Shown here: piece by piece, positions 11,864 through 20,209 of the stretch
Layout: each line of letters starts with the position of its first letter
Numbering within the stretch: the first letter of the stretch is position 1
From: Candidatus Roseilinea sp.
Lineage (GTDB): Bacteria > Chloroflexota > Anaerolineae > J036 > Brachytrichaceae
Length of the DNA: 47,561 bases
NCBI GenBank assembly: GCA_025055235.1
Contig: JANWYN010000111.1
Span: 1 to 47,561, forward strand
Direction: 5' to 3'
The notes under the pieces: generated by a model
What the model saw: only the letters and a program-made list of their open reading frames with translations
What the model was told of the DNA's origin: nothing
Database searches by the model: none
Translations under genes and position numbers: made by a program

Positions 11864-13216
11864 ATGCGCCAAATTGATCGCGCGCGATTGCGTGCCTGCC
11901 TTGACGCGGAAGAACGCCGTTTTGCCGAAACGCATCCCCGCTCGCGCGAGTTGTTCCAGCGCGCCCAGGCGCACCTGCTCGGCGGCGTGCCGATGAACTG
12001 GATGGTGCGCTGGGCCGGCCGCTTCCCCATCTTCGTCGCCGAAGGGCGAGGCGCACACTTCACCGACGTGGATGGGCACGATTATCTCGACCTTTGCCTG
12101 GGCGACACCGGCGCGATGACCGGCCACGCGCCCGAAGCGACTGTGCGTGCGATCGCCGACCGCGCGGCACGGGGCAGCACCTTCATGCTGCCGACCGAAG
12201 ATGCGCTGTGGGTGTCCGAGGAGCTGGCGCGGCGCTTCGGCTTGCCTTATTGGCAGTTCGCGCTCACGGCCACCGACGCCAACCGCTTCGCCATCCGCCT
12301 GGCGCGGGCGATCACCGGCCGCCGGTTGATCTGCGTGTTCAACTGGTGCTATCACGGCACGGTGGATGAAACCTTCATCACGCTGAACGGTGGCCTGCCT
12401 GGGCCGCGCCCGGGCAATCGCGGCATGCCGGTCAACCCGACGCTCACCACGCGCGTAGTCGAGTTCAACGACGTGGCTGCGCTGGAGGCGGCGCTGGCGC
12501 CCGGCGACGTGGCCTGCGTGCTGGCCGAACCGGCGATGACCAACATCGGCATCGTGCATCCGCAGCCCGGCTTTCACGAAGCGCTGCGCGAGATCACCCG
12601 CCGCACCGGCACGCTGCTCATCATTGATGAGACGCACACGATCTGCTGTGGGGTTGGGGGCTATACGCGCGCGCATGGGTTGCAGCCGGACATGCTCACG
12701 ATCGGCAAGCCGATCGCCGGCGGCCTGCCGGCGGCGGCTTATGGCGTGAGCGAGGATGTCGCCGCGCGCATTCGCGCCACGCAGGCGCCCGAGTACGAGG
12801 ACACCAGCGGCATCGGCGGCACGCTGGCCGGCAACGCGCTCTCCTTGGCGGCGATGCGCGCTACCCTCGCCGAGGTCTTGACCGAGGCCGCGTTCGCGCG
12901 CACCATCCCGCTGGCGGAGCGTTGGGCCGCCGGCGTGAGTGCCGTCATCGAGGAATTCGAGCTGCCGTGGCACGTGACGCAGCTGGGCTGCCGCGCTGAG
13001 TATTGGTTCTGCGCGCGTCCACCGCGCAATGGCGGCGAAGCAGCAGCAGCCATAGATGGCGAGCTGGATCGCTACATGCACCTGGCCGCGCTCAACCGAG
13101 GAATCTTGCTCACGCCGTTCCACAACATGGCGTTGATCGCGCCCGATGTCACCGAAGCCGATGTGGACATGCACACTCAGGTCTTCCGCGAGAGCGCTCG
13201 GGCGTTGTTCGAATAA
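11864..13216 (+). CDS. Class III PLP-dependent aminotransferase (GSA aminomutase-like)
   Basis: A 450-residue fold-type I aminotransferase of class III. Seen in order: the substrate-side GRGAHFTDVDGHDYLDLCLG, the PLP-ring region ATDANRFAIRLARAITG, LLIIDETHT with the PLP-N1 Asp, and the Schiff-base Lys (K282) in LTIGKPIAGG. It resembles glutamate-1-semialdehyde 2,1-aminomutase and related 'aspartate aminotransferase family' proteins. However, the active-site stretch ATDANRFA replaces the NSGTEA-type motif normally seen in true HemL, so a heme role is unlikely. The actual substrate is unknown. A spacer of about 30 bp containing TCTTGCG-type heptamers separates it from the J-domain gene. Confidence 0.88.
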   Translation: MRQIDRARLRACLDAEERRFAETHPRSRELFQRAQAHLLGGVPMNWMVRWAGRFPIFVAEGRGAHFTDVDGHDYLDLCLGDTGAMTGHAPEATVRAIADRAARGSTFMLPTEDALWVSEELARRFGLPYWQFALTATDANRFAIRLARAITGRRLICVFNWCYHGTVDETFITLNGGLPGPRPGNRGMPVNPTLTTRVVEFNDVAALEAALAPGDVACVLAEPAMTNIGIVHPQPGFHEALREITRRTGTLLIIDETHTICCGVGGYTRAHGLQPDMLTIGKPIAGGLPAAAYGVSEDVAARIRATQAPEYEDTSGIGGTLAGNALSLAAMRATLAEVLTEAAFARTIPLAERWAAGVSAVIEEFELPWHVTQLGCRAEYWFCARPPRNGGEAAAAIDGELDRYMHLAALNRGILLTPFHNMALIAPDVTEADVDMHTQVFRESARALFE

Positions 13217-13218
13217 AA

Positions 13219-13242
13219 AGGCGGCCACGCGTGGGGCCGCCT
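13219..13242 (-). terminator. Rho-independent terminator of hpf
   Basis: On the minus strand an 8-bp GC stem (AGGCGGCC / GGCCGCCT, 8-nt loop) is followed directly by TTTTTATT, an ideal intrinsic terminator 25 bp after the hpf stop. Its U-tract overlaps the stop codon of the convergent aminotransferase gene. Read on the plus strand the hairpin has no U-tract. Confidence 0.82.
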
Positions 13243-13267
13243 ACGCCTAGCTTGAGGGTTGGATCTG

Positions 13268-13846
13268 CTATTTCTCCGGCTGCAGCAGGCCATAGTCGCC
13301 GTCCCTGCGACGATAGACCACTTTGACCCGGCTGTCGTCGGCGTGCACGAATACGAAGAAGTCGTGGCCCAATAACTCCATTTGCTCGATGGCTTCTTCC
13401 ACGCTCATCGGCACGATCTGGAAGGTCTTGACGCGCACCAGCTTGGGCAGGGGTGCCGCCGGTGGGGCTTCCTCTTCCTCGATCGGCAAGGCCTCGGCCA
13501 TGAGCAACTCTTCGTCCTCGGTCGCGAGGGCAGCTGCGCCGCTGCGCTTGCGGTCTATGCGGCGGCCTTTATAGCGCGCGATGCGGTGGTACATCTTCTC
13601 CAGTGCAAAGTCGAATGCCTTGAAGGGGTCGGGGTCATGTTCTTCGACGCGCAGCAGCGTGCCGCGCCGCCGCACGGTCAATTCGACGGACTTGGGCACG
13701 TCGCTCTTTGTGCTTTGCCTCGTAAACTCCACGCGTACGTCCTCCACGCCGGGCAGATACCGCTGTAGCCGCTCGGTTTTGCTCCGGACGTATTTATCGA
13801 GGCGTTGGCTGACGTTCATGTTGTGGCCTTGAACTGAAACTTGCAT
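13268..13846 (-). CDS. hpf: Ribosome hibernation-promoting factor, long form
   Basis: A 192-residue protein. The N-terminal S30AE/YfiA domain (about 1-100: MQVSVQGHNMNVSQRLDKYV, then the conserved basic FALEKMYHRIARYKGR) binds the 30S subunit. The C-terminal dimerisation domain (about 135-192: VRVKTFQIVPMSVEEAIEQM, then LGHDFFVFVHADD and VVYRRRDGDYGLLQP) is present. This is therefore the long HPF that builds 100S disomes on its own. The acidic linker EEEEAPPAAPLP joins the two domains. It lies 57 bp downstream of comF in the same orientation, a conserved gene order in many bacteria, and has its own terminator. Confidence 0.95.
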   Translation of the reverse strand: MQVSVQGHNMNVSQRLDKYVRSKTERLQRYLPGVEDVRVEFTRQSTKSDVPKSVELTVRRRGTLLRVEEHDPDPFKAFDFALEKMYHRIARYKGRRIDRKRSGAAALATEDEELLMAEALPIEEEEAPPAAPLPKLVRVKTFQIVPMSVEEAIEQMELLGHDFFVFVHADDSRVKVVYRRRDGDYGLLQPEK

Positions 13847-13903
13847 TGCGCTTCCTCCACTGTTCGATTCGTCGAGTCCGACGAACGTGCCTGACTTGCA
13901 GGT

Positions 13904-14593
13904 TCATGCACGGGCGAGCGTGAGTGCGCTCACGCTTCGTGCGCCGGCCCGCAGCAGGACGTTCGCACATTCCATCAACGTCGCGCCGGTGGTGAAAACG
14001 TCGTCCACCAGCATGATCGCTCTGCCTGCGACAAGCGCGGGCAGAGCGGCAAATGCGTCGCGCACGTTCTCCTTGCGCGCCGTTGCGTCCAGGTGCGCTT
14101 GTTGCTGGGTCGGCCGGATGCGTCGCAGGGCGCTTGCAGCGACTGGAATTCCTACTGCTGCGCTCACATGGCGCGCCAGCATCGCGCTCTGGTTAAAGCC
14201 ACGCTCGCGCAGTCGGGCGGCGTGCAACGGCACGGGGACGATCACGTCGGCCGAGAGGCCGCCGGCCCGCCAAATGGTGCTCATGGGGGCGGCAAACGCT
14301 TCGGCCAGTTGGGGCTGGCTTTCGTATTTGAAGCGGTGGATGCCCTCGCGCAGCGGCGGCGCGAATGTTGCCGCCGAGATCACCACCAGCGATTCGCCCG
14401 ATGGCAGGGCGAGCGCGACTTGGCTTTCGCGCGTGCTCAGCCAGTGCGTCCGGGCATTGCACGCGCAGCACCACCAGCCCTCACCGTATCTATCGCATCC
14501 GCCGCAACGTGGGGGATACAACAAGTCGAGCAGAAACGCGAATGCGCGCCGGGTGTGCGCAATCGCCACGGCTGGGGCGCTCATGCGCGACAT
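13904..14593 (-). CDS. comF: ComF family phosphoribosyltransferase-like protein
   Basis: A 229-residue protein with an N-terminal double zinc finger (PPRCGGCDRYGEGWWCCAC, about 38-56) and a C-terminal type I phosphoribosyltransferase domain ending in the PRPP loop MLVDDVFTTGATL. ComFC/GntX-type proteins contribute to natural DNA uptake in several bacteria; the exact chemistry is unknown. KYESQPQLAEAFAAPM and VPVPLHAARLRERGFNQS are standard family segments. A Flp-like pilin lies upstream and hpf downstream. Confidence 0.92.
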   Translation of the reverse strand: MSRMSAPAVAIAHTRRAFAFLLDLLYPPRCGGCDRYGEGWWCCACNARTHWLSTRESQVALALPSGESLVVISAATFAPPLREGIHRFKYESQPQLAEAFAAPMSTIWRAGGLSADVIVPVPLHAARLRERGFNQSAMLARHVSAAVGIPVAASALRRIRPTQQQAHLDATARKENVRDAFAALPALVAGRAIMLVDDVFTTGATLMECANVLLRAGARSVSALTLARA

Positions 14594-14652
14594 ATGCCCA
14601 TAGTAAACACGACTCGCCTAAGAAGCAAATAGGAATACGGCGTGCCGGCCAA

Positions 14653-14799
14653 TCAGCGGGTGACCAGCCGGCTCAGGAAATCGGTGATGGCCGGCCCGAG
14701 CAGCACGACGATCACGACGAGCACGATCGAGAACAAAATCAAGATCAGGGCGAAATCTATCAAGCTGCCGCGCCCGCCCTCTCCGCTGGGGGGTCTCAT
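14653..14799 (-). CDS. Flp-like small pilin / single-TM protein
   Basis: A 48-residue protein: a short Gly-rich N-terminus (MRPPSGEGGRG), then one hydrophobic segment (LIDFALILILFSIVLVVIVV) and LLGPAITDFLSRLVTR. The layout matches the very short Flp/Fap pilins common in Chloroflexota (typical form GQGLVEYALIL...LGP.I...F). The Glu at +5 of the mature pilin is Asp here, and the residue expected before the cleavage site is not a clean Gly, so processing by a TadV-type peptidase is uncertain. A longer frame to 14847 exists, but the family starts near the Gly-rich segment. No Tad secretion genes are nearby. Confidence 0.6.
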   Translation of the reverse strand: MRPPSGEGGRGSLIDFALILILFSIVLVVIVVLLGPAITDFLSRLVTR

Positions 14800-14872
14800 A
14801 GCGATTCGATACCTCGCGCGCGGATTATAGACGGGTGCACCGCGCATAGAGGCAAACCGTCGCAGGGGGTAG

Positions 14873-14896
14873 GGGCACGGACGCCGTTCCGTGCCC
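14873..14896. repeat. Small palindromic repeat
   Basis: GGGCACGG and CCGTGCCC face each other across an 8-nt loop, in the intergenic stretch before the zinc-ribbon gene. This is the short GC-rich palindrome type dispersed in many Chloroflexota genomes. It is not placed at a gene end, so a terminator role is doubtful. Confidence 0.55.
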
Positions 14897-14980
14897 GAGT
14901 GCGCTGCCAGCTTATAGACCTCGCCTATACTGGAAGCGCGTTGGAAGTCCGGGACGAATCACCCAGCTTAGGCTGAGCCT

Positions 14981-15024
14981 GTCGAAGCCCAGTCGAAGCC
15001 CAGTCGAAGCCCGGTCGAAGCCCG
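14981..15024. repeat. Four tandem 11-bp repeats (GTCGAAGCCCA)
   Basis: Units GTCGAAGCCCA x2 and GTCGAAGCCCG x2 lie head to tail, preceded by GGCTGAGCCT. The TGAGCCTGTCGAAG core is the same as in the large repeat block at 45.5-45.9 kb. The unit length of 11 bp excludes a CRISPR. It ends 37 bp before the zinc-ribbon gene start. Confidence 0.85.
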
Positions 15025-15060
15025 CGCCGACTTCTGGAGTGCACCCTATACCGGCTGCGT

Positions 15061-15765
15061 ATGTCGCGTGCAGAATCCCTCTACCGTTTGCAATTGCTCG
15101 ATCTCGAACTCGATCGCGCCCACAAGCGCCTGCGCGAAATCGAAGCGTCGCTCGCCGGCAGCCCTGCGTTAGAGCACACGCGCGCAGAGGCGGCCAAAGC
15201 CGAAAAGGCGCTGCGACTCGCCTCGGCTGAACTCAAGTCGCTCGAGCTGGATGCCCAGAGCCTCGACGACAAGATCGCCAGCGAGGAGCAACGGCTGTAC
15301 TCCGGCGTGATCCGCAACCCCAAGGAGATGCTCGACGTGCAGCAAGAACTCGACGCGTTGAAGCGGCGGCGCGTCGCGTTGGATGACCAGCTCCTGGCGG
15401 CGATGGAGCGGGTGGAGCAGCTCCGCGCCGACGAGCTGCGCTGCCGGCAGGCGCTCGCTCAAGCCGAGCGAAACTTTGCCGACGACAGCGTGCACCTGCG
15501 CGCCGAGCGCGACAAGCTCCAGGCCACGGTCGAGGGCGACTTAGAGCAACGCGAGGCGCTGTGCCGCGGCATCCCTGCCAAGGACCTCGACCTGTATTTA
15601 GCCATCCGCGCCAAGAAGCCCAACGGCGTAGCCGTCGCGCTCATCAAGGCCGGCGCGTGCAGCCAGTGCGGCGAAGTCGCCTCGTCTCAGCTCGTTCAGC
15701 AAGCCCACACCGGTGCTGCACTGGCGATTTGTTCCAATTGTGGGCGGATTTTGTATGCGCAATGA
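15061..15765 (+). CDS. CT398-like zinc ribbon protein with coiled-coil domain (DUF164)
   Basis: A 234-residue protein. Residues about 1-180 form a long antiparallel coiled coil rich in Arg, Glu, Ala and Leu, with the typical IRNPKEMLDVQQELDALKRR turn. Residues about 195-234 form a C4 zinc ribbon, CSQCGE ... CSNCGRILY. This matches the widespread CT398/DUF164 family, sometimes linked to RNase HI or flagellar/secretion functions; the biochemical role is not established. It stands alone, with a weak hairpin (15760-15781) over its stop codon. Confidence 0.9.
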   Translation: MSRAESLYRLQLLDLELDRAHKRLREIEASLAGSPALEHTRAEAAKAEKALRLASAELKSLELDAQSLDDKIASEEQRLYSGVIRNPKEMLDVQQELDALKRRRVALDDQLLAAMERVEQLRADELRCRQALAQAERNFADDSVHLRAERDKLQATVEGDLEQREALCRGIPAKDLDLYLAIRAKKPNGVAVALIKAGACSQCGEVASSQLVQQAHTGAALAICSNCGRILYAQ

Positions 15766-15781
15766 ATGTTGCCATTCGTTG
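15760..15781 (+). terminator. Possible weak terminator hairpin
   Basis: CAATGAATG and CATTCGTTG form a 9-bp stem with one G-U pair and a TTGC loop, overlapping the zinc-ribbon gene stop. GCTTTGGTATT follows, a poor U-tract. Confidence 0.35.
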
Positions 15782-15989
15782 GCTTTGGTATTAAACTATC
15801 GCAACAAACTGCGTTGAGCCGGTCTGAAGCGAGGAGGGAGACCTATGGCGTGATGATCCATCTGTGAGATTCCTTCATGCTTTCTTAGTTCGTCTTGAGT
15901 GTGACCCAGACCTAGAGAATATGACTTCGATGCAAGCTGGGTTCGGACCACAGTGCAATGCACAACACACACTTAGCTAAGGAGACAAG

Positions 15990-18900
15990 ATGCGCAAGTT
16001 ACTTTTCGCACTCGTCAGCTTCGGGTTGGCGGCTTCGCTCGCAGCGCCGGCCCAGGCGGTCACCGGCCCACAGCCGAAAGACGTGTCCGGATTGCTCATT
16101 CCCGAGGGGCTCGTCACCGAAGCAGGGGGATCTGCTCCCAGCCGCGTCATTGATCCCAACCTGAAACAAGTCAAGGGCACGGTCAACGTCGTCGTTCAGC
16201 TCAAGAGCGCGCCGTTGGCGGTTCAGAACGGCGCCGGCTTCAGGCAGTTGTCGCGCATAGGCGCGGCGCGCGTGACGCCAGCCGATCAGCGCGCCCACCT
16301 GGCCGTGCTCGCGGCCGAGCAAAACGCCTTCGTCAGTCAGGCGGCTGCGCTCGGCGCTCGGGAGATCGCGCGTTTCTCGCGCTCGCTCAACGCCGTGGCG
16401 ATGAAGGTGGACGCCTCGAAGATCGAGCAGCTCGCCAACTTGCCCGGCGTGGTCAGCGTCCGGCCGATCATCAACTACCAGCTCGATCTGCGTGAGACCG
16501 TTCCCTACATCGGCGCGAAGGCGGTGCAGGACGCCGGCTTCGACGGTTCGGGCGTGGTCGTCGCCGTGCTCGACTCCGGCATTGACTACACGCATGCCAA
16601 GCTGGGTGGCCCAGGCACCTTGGCGGCTTACGAAGCCGCCTATGGCACAAGCACCAGCGATCCCCGCAACACCAGGCGCGACGGCCTGTTCCCCACGGCC
16701 AAGGTGATCGAGGGTTACGACTTCGTCGGCGAAGTGTGGCCGCGCGGCCCGAACGGCTTCGGCGATGAAGACTTGGCGCCCGACCCCGACCCGATTGACT
16801 TCGAGGGACACGGCACGCACGTGGCCGACATCATCGCCGGCAACGACATGGCGCGCGTGCGCGTCGTGCATGCCTCGCCGGATGCGCCGGCAGTAGACAT
16901 CCTGGTGAACGGCGCGCCCGCCATCACCAACCTCGCCTTCGGCAAGATCAGCGGCTACGCCAGCCTGGCGCCCGGAACCTACAACATCAAGGTCGTGCCG
17001 GCGGGCGCGACGACGCCGGTCGTGTTCGACGCGGATGTGCCGCTGGCCGAGGGCGTTGATCTGACGGTCGTGGCGAAGGGCTTGCTGGGCGACGGCAGCT
17101 TCGGCGTGCTGCCGCTCACGGACAACAACACGCCAACCGCCGACAAGGCGCGCATTCGCTTCGTGCACGCCTCGCCCAACGCGCCGGCGGTGGATATCGC
17201 TGTCGCCGGTGGCCCGGTGCTGTTTGGCGACATCGAGTTCGGTGAAGTCGGCGATTACATTGAAGTGCCCGGCGGCACCTATAACCTCGAAGTGCGCCTG
17301 GCCGGCACAAGCACCGTCGTGCTCTCCTTGCCCGGCATCAAGGTCGCCAACGGCAAGACCTACACGGCATATGCCGTCGGCCTGGTGGGCGGCACGCCGC
17401 CGCTGGGCGCAATCTTGAGCGTGGACGATCCCTCGCCCACCGGCAAGGGCGTCGCCCCCGGCGCCAAGCTGCTGGCCGTGAAGGTGTGCAGCGCCGTGTC
17501 CAGCGCATGCAATGGCCTAGCGTTGCTCCAAGGCGTCGAGTTCGCCCTCGACCCGAACCGCGACGGCGACCTGTCGGATGCTGTGGACGTGATGAACCTG
17601 TCGCTCGGCGCACCCTATGGCCAGAAGGAAGACGATCTGAGCTTCGCGCTCGGCAACGCCGTGCACCTCGGCGTGGTCGTAGTCGCCTCGGCCGGCAACA
17701 GCGCGGATCGGCCTTACATCGTCGGCTCACCATCGTCGCAGCCTGAGGTCATCAGCGTGGCGCAGACGGCCGTGCCCAGCGCCAAGACCTTCCCGCTGGT
17801 GATCAACTCGCCGGCCAGCATCGCCGGCATCGTCCGCAACACCAACACGGTGGAGTGGGCGCCCATCGGCGACGGCTTCACCGGCGACGTGGTTTACGTC
17901 GGTCGCGGCTGCCCGGCCGGCTCGATCACCGGCGCCAACCCGGCTGATCCGTATCTGGCTAACCCGGCCGGCAAAGTAGCGCTCATCTTGCGCGGCGCCT
18001 GCGCCGTCAGCCTAAAGGTGGATCGTGCCACCAAGGCGGGCGCTATTGCCGTGCTGATCCAGAACAACGTCCCAGGCGACCCGCCGAGCTTCTCGTTCGG
18101 CGGTGGCGACCTGCCGATGGTGCCGACGCTCATCATTACCCTGCAGGATGGCAATACCATTCGCGCTGCGCTCGCGGCCGGCAATGTCGTGAACGTGTCG
18201 GTGTCGGATGCCGTGTTCATCCCGCTGGTTGGCAGCATGGTGGCTTCATCCTCGCGCGGCCCGAGCTATAGCTTCAGCGCGATCAAGCCGGAGATCGGCG
18301 CGCCGGGCGCATCCGTCTCGGCCATCGCTGGCAGCGGCACAGGCGTCGAAGCGTTCGGCGGCACTTCCGGCTCGGCGCCGATGGTCGCCGGATCGGCGGC
18401 GCTCATCTTGCAGGCGCATCCGGATTACGCGCCGCGCGATGTGAAGGCCGTCCTGGTCAACACAGCCGACGCCAACATCTTGATCAACCCGGCCACGCAG
18501 CCCGGCGTGCTCGCGCCGATCACCCGCATCGGCGGCGGCGAGGTGCGCGTGAACCGCGCCGTGGCGGCGAAGACGGCGGCCTGGTCGGCCAGCGACGACA
18601 ACCCGGCTATCTCGTTCGGATATCGTGCGGTCACCGGAACCAGCACGTTCCGCCGGCGCATCATGGTGCGCAACTACAGCGACCATGCCCGCACCTACAC
18701 CATCACGCCGTCATTCCGCTATGCGAACGACGCAGCCAGCGGCGCGGTGACGCCTTCGGCCCCGGCCACGATCCGCGTGCCGGCCAACAGCACGCGCTCG
18801 TTCGTGCTCGAACTCACGGTGGATAGCACCAAGCTACCGGCCTGGCCGTGGACGTTCTTCGGCGGCAGTAACAGCGGCACCGGCGCGCTGTTGCAGACGG

Positions 18901-19775
18901 TCGAGTTCGACGGCTACTTGACCATCAGCGACGACACGGACACCATCCACCTGCCATGGCACATCCTGCCGCGCAAGGCGGCCGAGGTGCGAGCGACGCC
19001 GAACCGGCTGCGCTTCCCGAACAACAACATCCTCACGTTGAGCAACAGCGCAGTGAACAACGCCGAGGTGGACGTGTTCTCGCTCACCGGCGTCAGCCCG
19101 CGCATCTCCCGTGGTGCTCTGCCGGGTCCGGGTTACAACTACGTGTTGATTGATCTGGCCGCGACGGGTGTGCGCCCGGCGCTGGTCAGCTCCGCAGCGG
19201 GCCCGTTGCAGGCGGTGCAGTTCGCCATCGCCACCTTCGGCAACCGCGCGCATCCGAACTACCCTGCCGAGTTCCAGGTCTACATTGATGCGGATCGCGT
19301 CTACAACGACACGCAGGGCTTCGGCGAGTTCGAGTACGTGCTCTACAACTCGGAACTCGGCGGATTCGCTGCCACCGGCCAGTGCGTGGTGAACCTGCTC
19401 AACCTGGATACCGGTGTGCAGGTGACGCGCTTCTTCTGCGACGCCGACTTGAACTCCGGCAACATGATCTTCACCGCACTGCTGGGCGACATGGGTCTGT
19501 CGTTCGACAAGATGTTCAGCTTCTACGTGTATGCCTTCGACAACTACTTCACGGGCAACCTGACGGACGCGATCCATCAGCAGACCGTGCAGCTGGACAC
19601 CTTGCCCGTCTTTGCCAACGCAGCGGCGCTCACCGTGCCTGCCAACGGCTCGGCGACGCTCACGGCCGGCAAGAACGACATCTGGACCGAGCCGCCTTCG
19701 CAGACCAACGGCCTGTTGCTGATCTATCGCGACGCGCCGCCCGGCAAGGAGTTCCAGTTCATCCGGTCGAACTGA
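15990..19775 (+). CDS. Secreted S8 (subtilisin-like) serine protease with nested DUF4397 domains
   Basis: A 1261-residue exported protease. There is a signal peptide (MRKLLFALVSFGLAASLAAPAQA), an inhibitor I9-like propeptide (about 60-165), then the catalytic domain with Asp195 (VAVLDSGID), His274 (GHGTHV), oxyanion Asn570 (ASAGN) and Ser793 (GGTSGSAPMVAG). Between the His motif and the rest of the catalytic core sit two DUF4397 repeats. Each starts with RVVHASPDAPAVDI or RFVHASPNAPAVDI, at about 289-377 and 388-480. A PA domain lies at about 615-740. The last 390 residues are beta-rich, adhesion-like domains. The start follows AAGGAG by six bases. It is monocistronic, with a hairpin terminator 50 bp downstream. 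The role is probably extracellular protein degradation. Confidence 0.95.
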   Translation: MRKLLFALVSFGLAASLAAPAQAVTGPQPKDVSGLLIPEGLVTEAGGSAPSRVIDPNLKQVKGTVNVVVQLKSAPLAVQNGAGFRQLSRIGAARVTPADQRAHLAVLAAEQNAFVSQAAALGAREIARFSRSLNAVAMKVDASKIEQLANLPGVVSVRPIINYQLDLRETVPYIGAKAVQDAGFDGSGVVVAVLDSGIDYTHAKLGGPGTLAAYEAAYGTSTSDPRNTRRDGLFPTAKVIEGYDFVGEVWPRGPNGFGDEDLAPDPDPIDFEGHGTHVADIIAGNDMARVRVVHASPDAPAVDILVNGAPAITNLAFGKISGYASLAPGTYNIKVVPAGATTPVVFDADVPLAEGVDLTVVAKGLLGDGSFGVLPLTDNNTPTADKARIRFVHASPNAPAVDIAVAGGPVLFGDIEFGEVGDYIEVPGGTYNLEVRLAGTSTVVLSLPGIKVANGKTYTAYAVGLVGGTPPLGAILSVDDPSPTGKGVAPGAKLLAVKVCSAVSSACNGLALLQGVEFALDPNRDGDLSDAVDVMNLSLGAPYGQKEDDLSFALGNAVHLGVVVVASAGNSADRPYIVGSPSSQPEVISVAQTAVPSAKTFPLVINSPASIAGIVRNTNTVEWAPIGDGFTGDVVYVGRGCPAGSITGANPADPYLANPAGKVALILRGACAVSLKVDRATKAGAIAVLIQNNVPGDPPSFSFGGGDLPMVPTLIITLQDGNTIRAALAAGNVVNVSVSDAVFIPLVGSMVASSSRGPSYSFSAIKPEIGAPGASVSAIAGSGTGVEAFGGTSGSAPMVAGSAALILQAHPDYAPRDVKAVLVNTADANILINPATQPGVLAPITRIGGGEVRVNRAVAAKTAAWSASDDNPAISFGYRAVTGTSTFRRRIMVRNYSDHARTYTITPSFRYANDAASGAVTPSAPATIRVPANSTRSFVLELTVDSTKLPAWPWTFFGGSNSGTGALLQTVEFDGYLTISDDTDTIHLPWHILPRKAAEVRATPNRLRFPNNNILTLSNSAVNNAEVDVFSLTGVSPRISRGALPGPGYNYVLIDLAATGVRPALVSSAAGPLQAVQFAIATFGNRAHPNYPAEFQVYIDADRVYNDTQGFGEFEYVLYNSELGGFAATGQCVVNLLNLDTGVQVTRFFCDADLNSGNMIFTALLGDMGLSFDKMFSFYVYAFDNYFTGNLTDAIHQQTVQLDTLPVFANAAALTVPANGSATLTAGKNDIWTEPPSQTNGLLLIYRDAPPGKEFQFIRSN

Positions 19776-19827
19776 TCGTTCGCCGCGGCTTCTGCTGAGC
19801 TGCTGATGCAGGCCCGGCAGAAAAGCG

Positions 19828-19866
19828 CAGGGGCTGCTCGAGGAGAGCGGCCCCTGTGTTCGTTTT
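19828..19866 (+). terminator. Intrinsic terminator after the S8 protease
   Basis: CAGGGGC and GCCCCTG (19828-19856) pair around an inner TGCTC/GAGCG-type extension and are followed by TGTTCGTTTT. It is the only strong hairpin after the protease stop. Confidence 0.7.
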
Positions 19867-20087
19867 CGAGAGGCAACGATCGGTTCCGCGCGTAAGGGTG
19901 TGCGCACGCCGCCGACTTGCAGGCGCACCGTGTAGCGCCCGTCGGGACGGCGGGTGATGTTTGACACCACGTTTACACCACTCGGTGGTGTCAGCGGGTG
20001 GGGTGGGTAGTCGGGAGATTAGCGCTCGCTACCGCCAGATGTTGGGGATTGGCGCGACTATCGGCGCCAGATGTAGGTGGTTTCGAG
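19867..20087. other. Intergenic stretch before tRNA-Cys
   Basis: No supported gene. On the minus strand a short open stretch reads like a protein fragment (ITRRPDGRYTVRLQVGG), but it has no start context and its continuation is antisense to the protease. Two small inverted repeats (CACCACTCGGTGGTG and GGCGCGACTATCGGCGCC) are visible. Nothing else is recognised. Confidence 0.5.
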
Positions 20088-20159
20088 AGGCGACGGTGGG
20101 AATCGAACCCACGTATAAGGGTTTTGCAGACCCTCGCCTTACCACTTGGCCACGTCGCC
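20088..20159 (-). tRNA. tRNA-Cys (GCA)
   Basis: The minus strand folds as a cloverleaf. The acceptor stem is GGCGACG with CGTCGCC, the anticodon loop is CTGCAAA with anticodon GCA, and the T-arm is GTGGG TTCGATT CCCAC. The discriminator base is T and CCA is not encoded. There are 72 nt. It lies directly upstream of, and divergent to, the glycosyltransferase. Confidence 0.95.
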
Positions 20160-20170
20160 ATGCGGCGGGG

Positions 20171-20179
20171 AGTATATCA
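20171..20179 (-). promoter_or_regulatory. Extended -10 promoter element for tRNA-Cys
   Basis: On the minus strand TGATATACT is a TGn-TATACT extended -10 box, placed about 12 bp before the mature tRNA 5' end. No good -35 is visible, as expected for an extended -10. Confidence 0.5.
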
Positions 20180-20209
20180 CGCAATGCGCGTGCTACACTG
20201 ACGTATCCG

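Noticed and set aside
11864-13216. Assignment as HemL (glutamate-1-semialdehyde aminomutase)
   Set aside because: The fold matches but the expected NSGTEA-type motif is replaced and no heme genes are near, so only the superfamily is named.
11231-13228. 665-codon open frame on the minus strand across the J-domain and aminotransferase genes
   Set aside because: It is antisense to two well-recognised genes, has no family features, is rich in Arg/Ala/His/Gln typical of GC-rich shadow frames, and lacks a ribosome binding site.
14981-15024. CRISPR array
   Set aside because: The units are 11 bp and directly adjacent, without spacers, and no cas gene is in the window.
15895-15923. Promoter upstream of the S8 protease (TTGAGT and GAATAT)
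   Set aside because: Spacing of 16 bp is acceptable but both boxes are weak, so it was not listed as a feature.
19880-19970. Possible integrase N-terminal remnant next to tRNA-Cys
   Set aside because: The minus-strand peptide ITRRPDGRYTVRLQVGG looks somewhat like an integrase N-terminus and tRNA genes are attachment sites. But there is no catalytic domain, no duplicated tRNA end and no start signal, so it cannot be supported.
19961-20209. N-terminal extension of the glycosyltransferase
   Set aside because: The extra codons run straight through the antisense tRNA-Cys gene. The GT2 fold starts at ATG 20210.
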